Below, piece by piece: positions 8,547 to 17,051 of a stretch of 64,000 bases of DNA. Under the pieces are notes generated by a model. It did not search any database. It worked only from the letters and a program-made list of their open reading frames with translations, and had not been told where the DNA came from. The stretch comes from UBA4782 sp034430215. GTDB lineage: Bacteria > Chloroflexota > Anaerolineae > Anaerolineales > Anaerolineaceae. Location: positions 186,001-250,000 of the forward strand of contig DAOUFE010000036.1 of assembly GCA_034430215.1 (NCBI GenBank), read 5' to 3'. Position numbers and translations under genes: made by a program. Every line of letters begins with the position of its first letter. Positions within the stretch are counted from its first letter, which is position 1.

Positions 8547-9482
8547 TTATTCCATCAAATCAGCAAATAGTGCGGTACTTAGATACCGTTCACCACTATC
8601 AGGTAGTAAAACAACGATCATTTTGCCTGCATTCTCAGGGCGATTTGCCAACTGTACAGCAGCCCAGGTAGCCGCACCTGCTGAAATACCCACTAGCAAC
8701 CCTTCATCGGTTGCCAAAGAACGAGACATTGAAAATGCATCTACATTCTTCACACGAATAACTTCATCATATACCCTGGTGTTAAGAACTTCGGGAACAA
8801 AACCCGCTCCTATCCCCTGGATGGAATGCAAACCCTTTTGTCCTCCAGAAAGAACAGGCGATGTGTCAGGTTCCACAGCTACTACCTTCATAGAAGGCTT
8901 CCGAGATTTAAGGACTTCGCCAACCCCAGTGATTGTTCCACCTGTGCCAACTCCGGCAACGAAAATATCCACCTTGCCCTCTGTATCCCGCCAGATTTCT
9001 TCTGCCGTTGTTCGCCGATGAATTTCTGGATTGGCAGGGTTTTCGAATTGTTGAGGAATAAAGGCATTCTCATTCGTTTCTGCGATTTCCTGGGCTTTTC
9101 GAATGGCACCAGCCATCCCTTCAGTTCCAGGAGTCAAGACAAGTTCAGCGCCATAAGCGCGAAGTAAGATCCGGCGTTCTTTGCTCATCGTGTCAGGCAT
9201 AGTCAAGATGATATGATACCCCTTCGCTGCGCCTGCCATCGCCAGGGCGATACCGGTGTTCCCGCTGGTAGGTTCCACCAGTATGGTCCTCCCAGGATGG
9301 ATAATCCCGGCTTTTTCTGCTGCGTCAATCATTGCCACACCTATACGATCTTTCACACTATTTGCAGGGTTAAAATATTCAACTTTTGCAATGATCTCTG
9401 CCTGTGTATTTCTTGCAATCCGGTTCAACCGAACCAGGGGAGTGTTTCCAACCAATTCTGTAACATCATTTGCAATTTTCAT
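8547..9482 (-). CDS. cysK: Cysteine synthase (O-acetylserine sulfhydrylase)
   Basis: A PLP enzyme that replaces the acetyl group of O-acetylserine with sulfide. The Schiff-base Lys44 lies in NPANSVKDRIG, the PTSGNTGIALA loop binds the substrate carboxylate, and GTGGTITGVGE binds the PLP phosphate. At 311 residues it is a normal CysK without a CBS domain. It is the first gene of cysK-cysE, preceded by a consensus-like promoter and a roughly 200-nt structured leader (separate entries). Confidence 0.94.
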   Translation of the reverse strand: MKIANDVTELVGNTPLVRLNRIARNTQAEIIAKVEYFNPANSVKDRIGVAMIDAAEKAGIIHPGRTILVEPTSGNTGIALAMAGAAKGYHIILTMPDTMSKERRILLRAYGAELVLTPGTEGMAGAIRKAQEIAETNENAFIPQQFENPANPEIHRRTTAEEIWRDTEGKVDIFVAGVGTGGTITGVGEVLKSRKPSMKVVAVEPDTSPVLSGGQKGLHSIQGIGAGFVPEVLNTRVYDEVIRVKNVDAFSMSRSLATDEGLLVGISAGAATWAAVQLANRPENAGKMIVVLLPDSGERYLSTALFADLME

Positions 9483-9536
9483 ACGATCACCTCTTTATAT
9501 TTAAATAAAATACCGACCAATGGCTTCAATCTGGCG

Positions 9537-9625
9537 AATAAAAAACAAGCGGGAAACTGCCCGCCGCCACAACCATTGATCGGAATCTGAAAGGCGATAC
9601 TGTGGCGGAGGTTACAGACCCCGCC
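9537..9625 (-). promoter_or_regulatory. Structured 5' leader of cysK with attenuator-like hairpin
   Basis: On the minus strand the leader first offers stem 1 (9618-9625 with 9604-9612, one bulged A). A competing stem of 8 perfect pairs joins 9601-9608 with 9564-9571. A GC stem (9560-9564 with 9549-9553) then follows, and its 3' side leads into TTGTTTTTTATT, like an intrinsic terminator ahead of the cysK start. Stem 1 and the 8-bp stem share bases 9604-9608, so they are mutually exclusive. I recognise no T-box, SAM or other known riboswitch consensus. The regulatory role is inference. Confidence 0.5.
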
Positions 9626-9687
9626 CCAGACACATGCAACTATTAAAAACAGATCCAATCACGAGTATTTTTGTCATATTTGCAAAT

Positions 9688-9715
9688 ATTATATATCGAA
9701 TTGAAACAAAGTCAA
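9688..9715 (-). promoter_or_regulatory. Predicted sigma-70-type promoter for cysK
   Basis: On the minus strand, TTGACT (9710-9715), a 16-bp spacer and TATAAT (9688-9693). Transcription would begin near 9681, leaving a leader of about 200 nt before cysK. Confidence 0.7.
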
Positions 9716-9938
9716 TAGATGGATAATTCTTTGTTATAATGTTAATGTTATTCTTAATTTTATCAATATATCCCTAAGAAATAAGCGAAAACATCCATTG
9801 AAGCTTCATTTCCATCGGAAAACCCACACAATACAGTCCAAATTGATGTGAAAAACACAATCATTAGCATTGTCCAATATGCAACGTTTATTTGTGGACT
9901 GCGTATATGGAATGAAGTATTTTTTGGAGGAGAAAAAA
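9716..9938. other. Intergenic region between cysK and the PspC/LiaF operon
   Basis: An AT-rich spacer. A TATAAT at 9735-9740 faces the operon but has no evident -35 and would leave about 190 nt of leader. No ORF, RNA gene or strong hairpin is seen. Confidence 0.4.
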
Positions 9939-10454
9939 ATGAATTCTAATCAAAAATCACGATTGGCTATTGGTGTCTTATTTCTTTTAGGTGGCTTATT
10001 CTTGCTTGCGTTGATCATTTCCCCTGAATTAAAGCAGTTCGTTCACATTACCGCTTCATGGCCTTTGATCATTATTGGAGTAGGCGTATTTCTGGCTGTT
10101 CTTGGTTTATTGCTCGCAGCTCCTGGCATGCTTGTTCCTGCCTGCATCCTTGGTGGTATTGGAGGATTACTTTATTGGCAGAACCTGACAGGAAACTGGG
10201 CTAGCTGGGCATATGCATGGACATTAATCCCCGGATTTAGCGGGGTTGGTCAGGTTCTTGCCGGATTACTTGGCTCATCTGAACACCGTGTATTACAAAA
10301 AGGATTGTGGCAGATACTGGTCAGCCTGCTCCTCTTTGTCATTTTTGGCTCTTTTCTTGGTGGGTTGACCTGGCTTGGACCCTTCTGGCCATTAATGCTC
10401 GTTTTAGCAGGCATCATCATTATTGTGCGGAATGTTGTCAAAAATCGTGAGTAA
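9939..10454 (+). CDS. Multi-pass membrane protein, first gene of PspC/LiaF-like operon
   Basis: A 171-residue hydrophobic protein with about five membrane segments: RLAIGVLFLLGGLFLLALII, WPLIIIGVGVFLAVLGLLLA, the PGMLVPACILGGIGGLL region, a pair near LWQILVSLLLFVIFGSFLGG, and a final WPLMLVLAGIIIIVRNV. It ends in a basic tail. The start is fixed by GGAGGAG before the ATG. The segment pattern resembles the LiaI/LiaF transmembrane repeats found in its downstream neighbours, but no soluble domain is present. A role in envelope-stress sensing is inferred from the operon alone. Confidence 0.7.
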   Translation: MNSNQKSRLAIGVLFLLGGLFLLALIISPELKQFVHITASWPLIIIGVGVFLAVLGLLLAAPGMLVPACILGGIGGLLYWQNLTGNWASWAYAWTLIPGFSGVGQVLAGLLGSSEHRVLQKGLWQILVSLLLFVIFGSFLGGLTWLGPFWPLMLVLAGIIIIVRNVVKNRE

Positions 10455-10477
10455 TCAATAAAAGATGAGGAGGAGAA

Positions 10478-11269
10478 ATGCGTAAATCTTCAATTTTTTG
10501 GGGCCTGGTATTGATTGTGCTTGGTTTTTTACTCATGCTTAGCACATTTGGAATACTGAGAATTAATTTTTGGCAGATGTTATGGCCTGCAGCCCTGATC
10601 ATTTTTGGTATCTGGTTCATTCTCAGTTCAATGCTTCGTAAGGGGAAAAAACTCGATACACAACATGTTTCATTACCCATTGAAAACACCACAGATGCTG
10701 AGATCACCTTTAAACATGGTGCGGGAAGATTGAATGTAGAAGCATCTCCCCTGGATACTATCCTGTTGGAAGGTGATTTTACTGAAGGGGTGGAACAAAA
10801 GGTCTTACGAAATGGTAATCAGGCGAAAGTTCAGCTTAGTGCTCAACCAGAAATTTTGATTCCCTTTGGTAGTCGCGAGGGATTGATGTGGTCAGTAGGG
10901 TTGAACCGTTCTATCACACTTCGGTTGAATTTTCAAACTGGTGCTAGCGAATCAAATATCAACCTGAGTGATTTAAAAGTTGCTGAAGTATTTCTCGAAA
11001 CCGGTGCCAGCAAAACTACAATGACCTTGCCAGCGAATGCCGGCATGACCAGAGTAGAAGTGAAGTCTGGAGCTGCAGCAGTAGATATTATTGTGCCAGA
11101 AAATGTAGCGGGTCACATTCGTGTTGAAAGTGGTCTGGCAGGCATCAATATTAATAACAATCGCTTCCCAGCACTGGGTGGTGTGTATGAAACACCCGGT
11201 TATGCGACTGCTCTCAATAAAGTGGATATTTTTGTTTCCACTGGAGTGGGATCAGTAAATATACAATAA
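10478..11269 (+). CDS. LiaF-like membrane protein with toast-rack domain
   Basis: 263 residues. Two N-terminal membrane helices (about 6-25 and 33-50, with the WPAALIIFGIWFIL motif of the LiaI-LiaF-like region) are followed by an all-beta domain from about residue 70 to the end. This domain has repeated Gly/Asn-rich beta turns (GAGRLNVEAS, TGASESNINLSDLKV, TGASKTTMTLP, SGAAAVDIIVP). That is the character of the 'toast-rack'/DUF4097-type domain of LiaF and related envelope-stress proteins. GGAGGAG precedes the ATG. It is probably a membrane-anchored sensor or scaffold; the ligand is unknown. Confidence 0.75.
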   Translation: MRKSSIFWGLVLIVLGFLLMLSTFGILRINFWQMLWPAALIIFGIWFILSSMLRKGKKLDTQHVSLPIENTTDAEITFKHGAGRLNVEASPLDTILLEGDFTEGVEQKVLRNGNQAKVQLSAQPEILIPFGSREGLMWSVGLNRSITLRLNFQTGASESNINLSDLKVAEVFLETGASKTTMTLPANAGMTRVEVKSGAAAVDIIVPENVAGHIRVESGLAGININNNRFPALGGVYETPGYATALNKVDIFVSTGVGSVNIQ

Positions 11270-11291
11270 AACAAATTTTAAGGAAATAAAA

Positions 11292-11954
11292 ATGAAAAAT
11301 ACAATTTGGCGGATCTTTCTTGGTGTTGGAATGTTGTTTCTGGGAGTCGTTGCTTTACTGCAGGCAATGAATGTTATTTCCTTCCAAGGTGACTTATGGG
11401 CTTTCTTCTTTGGGGGGCTTTTCCTCCTTGGTGGTTTAGTTTTTCTTGCCGTTCTGTTCAGCGATCGTAAACATTGGTGGGCAGCAATACCAGGTTTCAC
11501 TTTACTCGGGTTAGGATTTCTGATCGGTGTTGGAACAATTAGCGAAGCTTGGGCTGAATTTGGTGCGGTTTTCCTTTTTCTGGGAATCAGCCTGTCGTTC
11601 TGGGTAATCTATTTTCTCAACCGTAGTTTCTGGTGGGCACTGATCCCTGCTGGTATTACGCTTAGCCTGGCAGCATTGATTGGCCTTGATGTCGCTGGGT
11701 TATCGGAAGAAAGTAACTTTATTAACCTGGGTGGGGTCTTCTTGTTTGGTGTGGCTGCAACTTTTGGTCTGGTAGCAATTCTTCCAGCAAAAGAATATAA
11801 AACGAATTGGGCATGGATCCCGGCGGGCATTATTTTTGCGGTAAGCCTGATCGCTGGTTTCGCAGAAACCACGTACGGCAACTACGTTTTTCCGATTGTT
11901 TTGGTATTAGCAGGTGCATATCTTGTAATTCGAGCTCTGGTAAAGAAGGGATAG
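11292..11954 (+). CDS. Eight-helix membrane protein of unknown function
   Basis: 220 residues, almost entirely hydrophobic. Roughly eight short membrane helices occur in pairs, with repeating motifs FW/WWALIPAGI and GGLFLLGGLVFL that suggest internal duplication. There are no catalytic motifs. It lies between the LiaF-like and PspC genes with gaps of 22 bp and 3 bp, so it belongs to the operon. The product probably works with its neighbours in the membrane; the family is not recognised. Confidence 0.65.
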   Translation: MKNTIWRIFLGVGMLFLGVVALLQAMNVISFQGDLWAFFFGGLFLLGGLVFLAVLFSDRKHWWAAIPGFTLLGLGFLIGVGTISEAWAEFGAVFLFLGISLSFWVIYFLNRSFWWALIPAGITLSLAALIGLDVAGLSEESNFINLGGVFLFGVAATFGLVAILPAKEYKTNWAWIPAGIIFAVSLIAGFAETTYGNYVFPIVLVLAGAYLVIRALVKKG

Positions 11955-11957
11955 AAA

Positions 11958-12392
11958 ATGAATAAACGTTTAGCTCGTAGCCGCACAGATGTGATGTTAG
12001 GGGGAGTCTGTGCTGGATTGGCAAATTTTCTTGGAATCGATCCAGTGATAGTGCGGATCTTCTTCGTACTGTTGGTAATCCTTGACGGTGCAGGGATTTT
12101 GATTTATCTGCTATTATGGCTTGTAATGCCAAAAGAAGATGCCACTACTGATACGCTTAATATATCTGATCGGGCTCGGGATATCGGAACTGAATTTGGT
12201 CAAGCCGTGAGCAAACCAAATCCCAATGCTGCTATTTTTATCGGTGTAGGTTTGATCCTGGCAGGTGTCGTGGTATTTTTGCGCTCACTAGATATATCAT
12301 GGTTGCACTGGCTGGATGGACGGATCACCTTGCCATTGCTGTTACTATTAGCAGGCGGATTTTTGCTCTATCGTGCCATTAAGGAGAGGTAA
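11958..12392 (+). CDS. PspC-domain membrane protein
   Basis: A 144-residue protein. The N-terminal 60 residues are a PspC domain: SRTDVMLGGVCAGLANFLGI, then IVRIFFVLLVILDGAGILIY and LLLWLVMPKE. PspC proteins sense or relay inner-membrane stress. The C-terminal half adds two LiaF-like helices (IFIGVGLILAGVVVFL and ITLPLLLLLAGGFLLY). It sits 3 bp after the upstream gene and 2 bp before the next, in the middle of the operon. Confidence 0.85.
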   Translation: MNKRLARSRTDVMLGGVCAGLANFLGIDPVIVRIFFVLLVILDGAGILIYLLLWLVMPKEDATTDTLNISDRARDIGTEFGQAVSKPNPNAAIFIGVGLILAGVVVFLRSLDISWLHWLDGRITLPLLLLLAGGFLLYRAIKER

Positions 12393-12394
12393 AA

Positions 12395-13462
12395 ATGGAA
12401 GAAGAGAAAAAGACTCGACGCGGGATATTTGGACCAATTTTGCTTATTGTATTGGGGATCTTGCTATTCCTCAATGCGATGAAGATATTTCCAGGTTCAT
12501 TTTGGGATTTTCTGGTCCGTATGTGGCCACTTTTGTTCATTGCTGGCGGTCTGGATAGTTTATACAAACGTGAAGGCTATACTGGCGCACTAGTTGGAAT
12601 TGGCATAGGCACGGTATTTCTTCTGGCAAACCTGGGCTATCTCAACATTGGTGCATTTCAGCTTCTCTTTAGATTGTGGCCGGTTCTCTTGATCGGTTGG
12701 GGTTTTGACCTGCTATTACGTCCCCGCAATACCTTAACCACAGTGATAAGCCTGATGGTAGGGCTACTTCTTATCGGTGGAATCGTGTGGTTCAGCCTGT
12801 CAAGTCCATTTGGAGTGCAAAAATTTACTCCAGTCTCTATCAGTCAGGAATTGGAAAACGCAAAAGAAGGAAATGTTACTGTTGTCTCTCCAGTAGGCAC
12901 CTTAAAAATTCATGATGGCGCAAAGGATAAAAATATTGTTGACGGAAGTATCGCCATCTCTTCATCTGAAACGACTTCCACTGATTATTCTGTTCAGGAT
13001 GGTATTGGATATTTTAAAGTCGATTCTGATGGTGTATCCTATCCCGTTCCCTTTGTAGGGGGAAACCAGACTGCCCTTTGGGATTTGGCTCTGACTTCCG
13101 AAGTGCCTGTTATGCTTTCCAGTCAGATGATCACTGGAGACCAGGTGATCGATATGACTGGGTTGGATATCAAGAATTTCGCAGTGGAAACCATTGTTGG
13201 ATCTCTTGACCTTACTTTGCCCGAAGATAAAGTTGCTAACGGCAGCGCACGCGTGATAATTGGCGAATTGGTTCTTTATGTTCCTAAAGACAAGCCTGTT
13301 ATCATTTCTTTGGACACTGCTCTCACAAGTATTCTGCCCGCCGAAGGCTATATTCGTGAAGGAAGTATTATTTACTCACCGGGAGCAAAAAAAGCAGTAG
13401 ATCCAATGAACATTGAACTAGAAGTACCCATTGGAACTATCACAATCAAATATATTGACTGA
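12395..13462 (+). CDS. LiaF-like membrane protein with C-terminal beta domain
   Basis: 355 residues. The N-terminal half has about five helices with the repeated pattern GPILLIVLGILLFLNAM, RMWPLLFIAGGLDSLYKREG, then RLWPVLLIGWGFDLLLRP, which are duplicated LiaI-LiaF-like units. The C-terminal half from about 145 is an extracytoplasmic beta domain with phrases such as TVVSPVGTLKIHDGA and FAVETIVGSLDLTLPED, typical of a LiaF/toast-rack fold. The ribosome site AAGGAGAGG precedes the ATG. It is the last gene of the operon, followed by a strong terminator. Confidence 0.75.
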   Translation: MEEEKKTRRGIFGPILLIVLGILLFLNAMKIFPGSFWDFLVRMWPLLFIAGGLDSLYKREGYTGALVGIGIGTVFLLANLGYLNIGAFQLLFRLWPVLLIGWGFDLLLRPRNTLTTVISLMVGLLLIGGIVWFSLSSPFGVQKFTPVSISQELENAKEGNVTVVSPVGTLKIHDGAKDKNIVDGSIAISSSETTSTDYSVQDGIGYFKVDSDGVSYPVPFVGGNQTALWDLALTSEVPVMLSSQMITGDQVIDMTGLDIKNFAVETIVGSLDLTLPEDKVANGSARVIIGELVLYVPKDKPVIISLDTALTSILPAEGYIREGSIIYSPGAKKAVDPMNIELEVPIGTITIKYID

Positions 13463-13547
13463 TTGGAGCAAGATTAGCCTAAAGAATATCGGATCATAAA
13501 AGCTAGACCGATTAACCTTCGGTCGAAATAGTCTTCAGAGTACTTAA

Positions 13548-13586
13548 ATCATCCATCTGACACAATTTCAGATGGATGATTTTTAT
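13548..13586 (+). terminator. Terminator of the PspC/LiaF-like operon
   Basis: A perfect 13-bp stem, 13548-13560 with 13568-13580 (ATCATCCATCTGA arm), has a 7-nt loop and is followed by TTTTATTC. A smaller hairpin (GACCGA/TCGGTC, 13506-13524) precedes it without a T-run. Confidence 0.85.
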
Positions 13587-13657
13587 TCTATCTGCATGGG
13601 AACTATTCTGGATAACTTTCGTCTATAATTAAGAAAGGTTACTCGATCGGAGGAAAA

Positions 13658-14365
13658 ATGAAAAAGAAAATCTTTGTATTACTCATCGGGCTGGTTACCC
13701 TATTTACACTTACCGCTTGTGGATCGATAAATGCCCCTAATCCACAGATCACGGCATCAGGAACTGGCACGGTTTATCTTAATCCAGACGTGGCGTATGT
13801 ATATATTGGCGTTCAGACCAAATCAAAGGATGTTGGTGAAGCATTGAATGAAAACAATGTACTCGCCAACGCCATTAATCAAAAGCTGCAGGAAATGGGT
13901 GTTGAAGCAAAAGATGTTCAAACCAGTGCTTTCAATATCTATCCTACCCCAAGTGAATATGGTCCCAATGGTGAAGTAGTATCCAATGATTATATAGTTG
14001 ATAATACGGTGTACGTTACCGTTCGCGACCTGCAGAAACTTGGAGATATCCTGGATGCAGTTGTCAGAGCCGGAGCAAACAGTATTAATGGTGTGACCTA
14101 TGATGTTTTAGATAAGGATACTGCATACAATGAAGCTCGTCAGATGGCTATAGATAATGCCAAGAAAACTGCAAACGAATTATCATCTGCAGTTGGTGTC
14201 AAGCTTGGAAAATTAATTTACATCAATGTATATTCCAGCGGAAGTGCAATACCTCTTTATGATGTAAAAGGGTATGGTATTGGCGGAGGAGCAGGTTCAG
14301 TACCAACTTCATCAGGACAATTGGTGCTAACGGTCACTGCTGACCTTACGTATGAGATCAAGTAA
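13658..14365 (+). CDS. SIMPL-domain (DUF541) lipoprotein
   Basis: 235 residues with a lipoprotein signal peptide whose lipobox LTAC ends at about Cys21, so it is predicted to be membrane-anchored outside the cell. The body is a SIMPL/DUF541 domain: ITASGTGTVYLNPDVAYVYI at the start, the QEMGVEAKDVQTS turn, INGVTYDVLD, and EARQMAIDNAKKTANELSSAVGV near the end. The molecular role of the family is unclear; some members affect envelope or oxidative stress. A GGAGG ribosome site precedes the ATG. It stands alone, downstream of the envelope-stress operon but separated from it by a terminator. Confidence 0.88.
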   Translation: MKKKIFVLLIGLVTLFTLTACGSINAPNPQITASGTGTVYLNPDVAYVYIGVQTKSKDVGEALNENNVLANAINQKLQEMGVEAKDVQTSAFNIYPTPSEYGPNGEVVSNDYIVDNTVYVTVRDLQKLGDILDAVVRAGANSINGVTYDVLDKDTAYNEARQMAIDNAKKTANELSSAVGVKLGKLIYINVYSSGSAIPLYDVKGYGIGGGAGSVPTSSGQLVLTVTADLTYEIK

Positions 14366-14370
14366 GGAAT

Positions 14371-14410
14371 AAATAAAAACAGGTTGACCTTTTTTTCAGA
14401 CCAACCTGTT
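14371..14410 (-). terminator. Minus-strand terminator for the glpX unit
   Basis: AACAGGTTG (14378-14386) pairs with CAACCTGTT (14402-14410). Read on the minus strand the hairpin is followed by TTTTTATTT. Its plus-strand side is also T-rich, so it may act in both directions. Confidence 0.7.
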
Positions 14411-14418
14411 CGTTTTCT

Positions 14419-14453
14419 ACCTCTGTATTTGCAAATACAGAGGTTCTTTTTTC
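14419..14453 (+). terminator. Plus-strand terminator after the SIMPL lipoprotein
   Basis: A nearly uninterrupted 12-bp palindrome (14419-14430 with 14433-14444) is followed by TCTTTTTT. It lies just past the convergent hairpin above. Confidence 0.8.
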
Positions 14454-14458
14454 GCTAA

Positions 14459-15445
14459 TCAGTATTGTATACTGCTAATCCTTGCAAGTTTATCCAAACG
14501 GTGGGTTGCTTGAATGCGCCGTACAGTACCCGTTAATCCGCGCATCACGATGCTGTCAGTACGTGCGCCAGAAGGAATGTAATCTACTCCTTCAAGCAGA
14601 TATCCACCGGTAATTCCAGTTGCTGCAAAGAAAACATCTTCTGATGAAACCAGATCGTTCATTGTCAATGTTTTATCCAGGTCATATCCTCGTCTCTTGG
14701 CTTCCATCAGTTCAGATTCCGAACGGATATAGTATTTTCCTTGAATATTTCCACCAGCACATCTTAGTGCGCAGGCAGCCAATACGCCTTCTGGTGTTCC
14801 ACCCACACCCAGCAAAACGTCGATACCTGATGACTCAACAGCGGTCATTAATGCCCCAATTACATCTCCATCAGGGATTAATCGGATGCGTGCTTTACAG
14901 GCTCGGATCTCCTCGATCAAATCTTTGTGGCGTTCTCTGTCCAGCACAACTACCATCAAATCTTCTACGTTTTCTCCTTTGGCTTCAGCGATTCTATGCA
15001 GGTTTTCTTCCACAGTAAGGTTGATGTCGATGACATCCTTTGCTACCGGACCTACCGCGATTTTATGCATATACATAAAAGGGCCAGGGTCGAGCATAGT
15101 CCCGCGAGGAGCAAGTGCAACAGTGGAAATCGAATTGGGAAGCCCATTCGCACAGGTGCGTGTGCCATCGATGGGATCTACAGCAATATCCATCTCAGGT
15201 AGATCCCCGGTACCGAGATGTTCGCCATTGTACAACATGGGGGCATTATCTTTTTCCCCCTCACCAATCACAACGATACCGTCCATCTCAATCGTGTTCA
15301 ACACCATCCGCATGGCATTGACAGCTGCCTGGTCTGCTGCATTTTTATCTCCCCTGCCAACCATACGCCCTGCAGCTAGCGCTGCGGCTTCTGTCACACG
15401 CACCAGTTCCAAGGCCAGGTTTCGAGTGGGACGATTCTCTAACAT
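14459..15445 (-). CDS. glpX: Class II fructose-1,6-bisphosphatase
   Basis: Hydrolyses fructose-1,6-bisphosphate in gluconeogenesis. The 328-residue GlpX-type enzyme has VIGEGEKDNAPML, the metal-binding AVDPIDGTRTCANG block and the GVGGTPEGVLAACALRC block. An AAGGAGG ribosome site precedes the ATG. It lies 39 bp downstream of cdsA on the same strand, the last of a frr-uppS-cdsA-glpX run. This is the first committed gluconeogenic step, so the cell probably builds sugars from C3 compounds. Confidence 0.93.
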   Translation of the reverse strand: MLENRPTRNLALELVRVTEAAALAAGRMVGRGDKNAADQAAVNAMRMVLNTIEMDGIVVIGEGEKDNAPMLYNGEHLGTGDLPEMDIAVDPIDGTRTCANGLPNSISTVALAPRGTMLDPGPFMYMHKIAVGPVAKDVIDINLTVEENLHRIAEAKGENVEDLMVVVLDRERHKDLIEEIRACKARIRLIPDGDVIGALMTAVESSGIDVLLGVGGTPEGVLAACALRCAGGNIQGKYYIRSESELMEAKRRGYDLDKTLTMNDLVSSEDVFFAATGITGGYLLEGVDYIPSGARTDSIVMRGLTGTVRRIQATHRLDKLARISSIQY

Positions 15446-15484
15446 TATAGACCTCCTTAAAGAGTGTATTTGGGGTTGTAACGG

Positions 15485-16294
15485 TTAAGTAAATAATAGC
15501 AAAATTGAATAATATGCGATAGGCACTGCCCACAACCAGGAATCAAATCGGTCAAGTATCCCTCCATGTCCTGGAAGAAGGTGAGATGAATCTTTCAAAT
15601 GAAACTGGCGTTTGATCATGCTTTCACCGAGATCCCCAAGAGGTGCCAAAATACTAACCACCAATCCTATGATCAAACCTTGAAACATGGAGATATCAGG
15701 AACACGTAAACTCCACAAATACGCAATTAAGGGGGTCAAAAGGGTTGCGCTGATAATTCCAGCAATATACCCTTCCCAGGATTTATTTGGACTTGCTCGT
15801 GAAGATAATTTATGCTTTCCCCACTTACGCCCAATCAGGTACGCCCCCGCGTCAGCGATCCAAATTGCTGGAATGGCTAAAAGCATCCACCACAACCCAT
15901 TTGGCAGATCCCGCAACATGATAAAATGACCACCCAGCCAGCCCAGATAAACGATTCCGCAGATGGTGATCGTAAAGTCTGTAGCTGCCTGATTGCGTCC
16001 TTTTTCATATTGAATAAGGTGAATCAATGTTGCAAGAAAAATATTAGCAGCCAGAATCCCCTCTACTAAGTGAGGAATGGTGAACATCCTTGAAAGAACG
16101 AGTGAAACGACACCCAGGATCATAACAATCACAGAGGGATGATTATCACCCTGTTGAAATATCTTTCCCCATTCCCAGGCTGCTATTGCGAGAAAAATAG
16201 CCATAAAGACAGCAAAATACCAGCCACCAAGCGCGATGAAACCTACACAGGCGGGGATCAAAAAAATCAGAACCAGAATGCGTTTACTCAGCAT
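15485..16294 (-). CDS. cdsA: Phosphatidate cytidylyltransferase
   Basis: Makes CDP-diacylglycerol from phosphatidate and CTP in the membrane. 269 residues with about seven or eight helices. The C-terminal family signature is clear: SPNKSWEGYIAGI, then GDLGESMIKRQFHLKDSSH and LLPGHGGILDRFDS. The start overlaps the end of uppS by 11 bp, the usual arrangement frr-uppS-cdsA. Confidence 0.92.
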   Translation of the reverse strand: MLSKRILVLIFLIPACVGFIALGGWYFAVFMAIFLAIAAWEWGKIFQQGDNHPSVIVMILGVVSLVLSRMFTIPHLVEGILAANIFLATLIHLIQYEKGRNQAATDFTITICGIVYLGWLGGHFIMLRDLPNGLWWMLLAIPAIWIADAGAYLIGRKWGKHKLSSRASPNKSWEGYIAGIISATLLTPLIAYLWSLRVPDISMFQGLIIGLVVSILAPLGDLGESMIKRQFHLKDSSHLLPGHGGILDRFDSWLWAVPIAYYSILLLFT

Positions 16295-17042
16295 TTTCGT
16301 TTTTGCACGGAACAGTTTTTAATGTTGATACACGCCCAAAACGTCTTTCACGTTTTCCAAATGCAACTAGTGCTTTATGATATTCCTGACGGTCAAAATC
16401 AGGCCACAAAACTGGAGTAAAGTACCATTCTGAGTAAGCTCCCTGCCAGATCAGGAAATTACTGATGCGCATCTCCCCTGATGTACGAATTATCAGATCT
16501 GGATCAGGTATGCCAGCAGTGAACAGGTATTTATTTACCATTTCTTCATCGATCGCTTCAGGTTCTATTCCATCCTGGATCATACGCTTGATCACGCAGA
16601 TCATTTCGTCTCTTCCCCCATAACTGAAGGCAAGATTGAGAATCAAGCGGTCATTGTTCTTTGTCTGATTGATAGCATGTTGAATTTTTTCAACCAGTTT
16701 TGTGCCAAGATGTTCCAGGTGACCGATATGTTGCAGCCGCACCCCTTCTTGATCCAGCTCTTTCAGTTCTTTATCAATTACATCTTCTAGTATATGAAGC
16801 AGTCCTTCTACCTCATCCCGGGGTCTTTCCCAATTCTCAGTAGAAAATGCGTAGAGTGTAAGATATTTCACTCCAAATTCAACCGAAGCGCGAATGATAC
16901 GACGCAGGTTTTCCGTGCCCGCGCGATGTCCTGCAAGACGAGGTAGACCTCGATTGGTAGCCCAACGTCCATTACCATCCATAATGATCGCAACATGGCT
17001 GGGCACTTTTTTCAGGGCGGGAAGTACAGGTTCTTCAGGCAT
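16284..17042 (-). CDS. uppS: Undecaprenyl diphosphate synthase
   Basis: A cis-prenyltransferase that makes the C55 carrier lipid for peptidoglycan and surface polysaccharides. 252 residues. The P-loop-like IIMDGNGRWA (catalytic Asp22), LAGHRAGTENLR, LTLYAFSTENWERP and the C-terminal DLIIRTSGEMRISNFLIWQ are all intact. It begins 9 bp after the frr stop. The polysaccharide genes elsewhere in the window would depend on this carrier. Confidence 0.94.
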   Translation of the reverse strand: MPEEPVLPALKKVPSHVAIIMDGNGRWATNRGLPRLAGHRAGTENLRRIIRASVEFGVKYLTLYAFSTENWERPRDEVEGLLHILEDVIDKELKELDQEGVRLQHIGHLEHLGTKLVEKIQHAINQTKNNDRLILNLAFSYGGRDEMICVIKRMIQDGIEPEAIDEEMVNKYLFTAGIPDPDLIIRTSGEMRISNFLIWQGAYSEWYFTPVLWPDFDRQEYHKALVAFGKRERRFGRVSTLKTVPCKNENAE

Positions 17043-17051
17043 CAGGTACGG

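Noticed and set aside
9500..9680. T-box leader for cysK
   Set aside because: The conserved T-box sequence and specifier-loop layout could not be found; only generic competing stems are present.
14886..15488. 200-codon plus-strand ORF opposite glpX
   Set aside because: Ser/Thr/Pro-rich shadow of glpX; no start signal and no domain.
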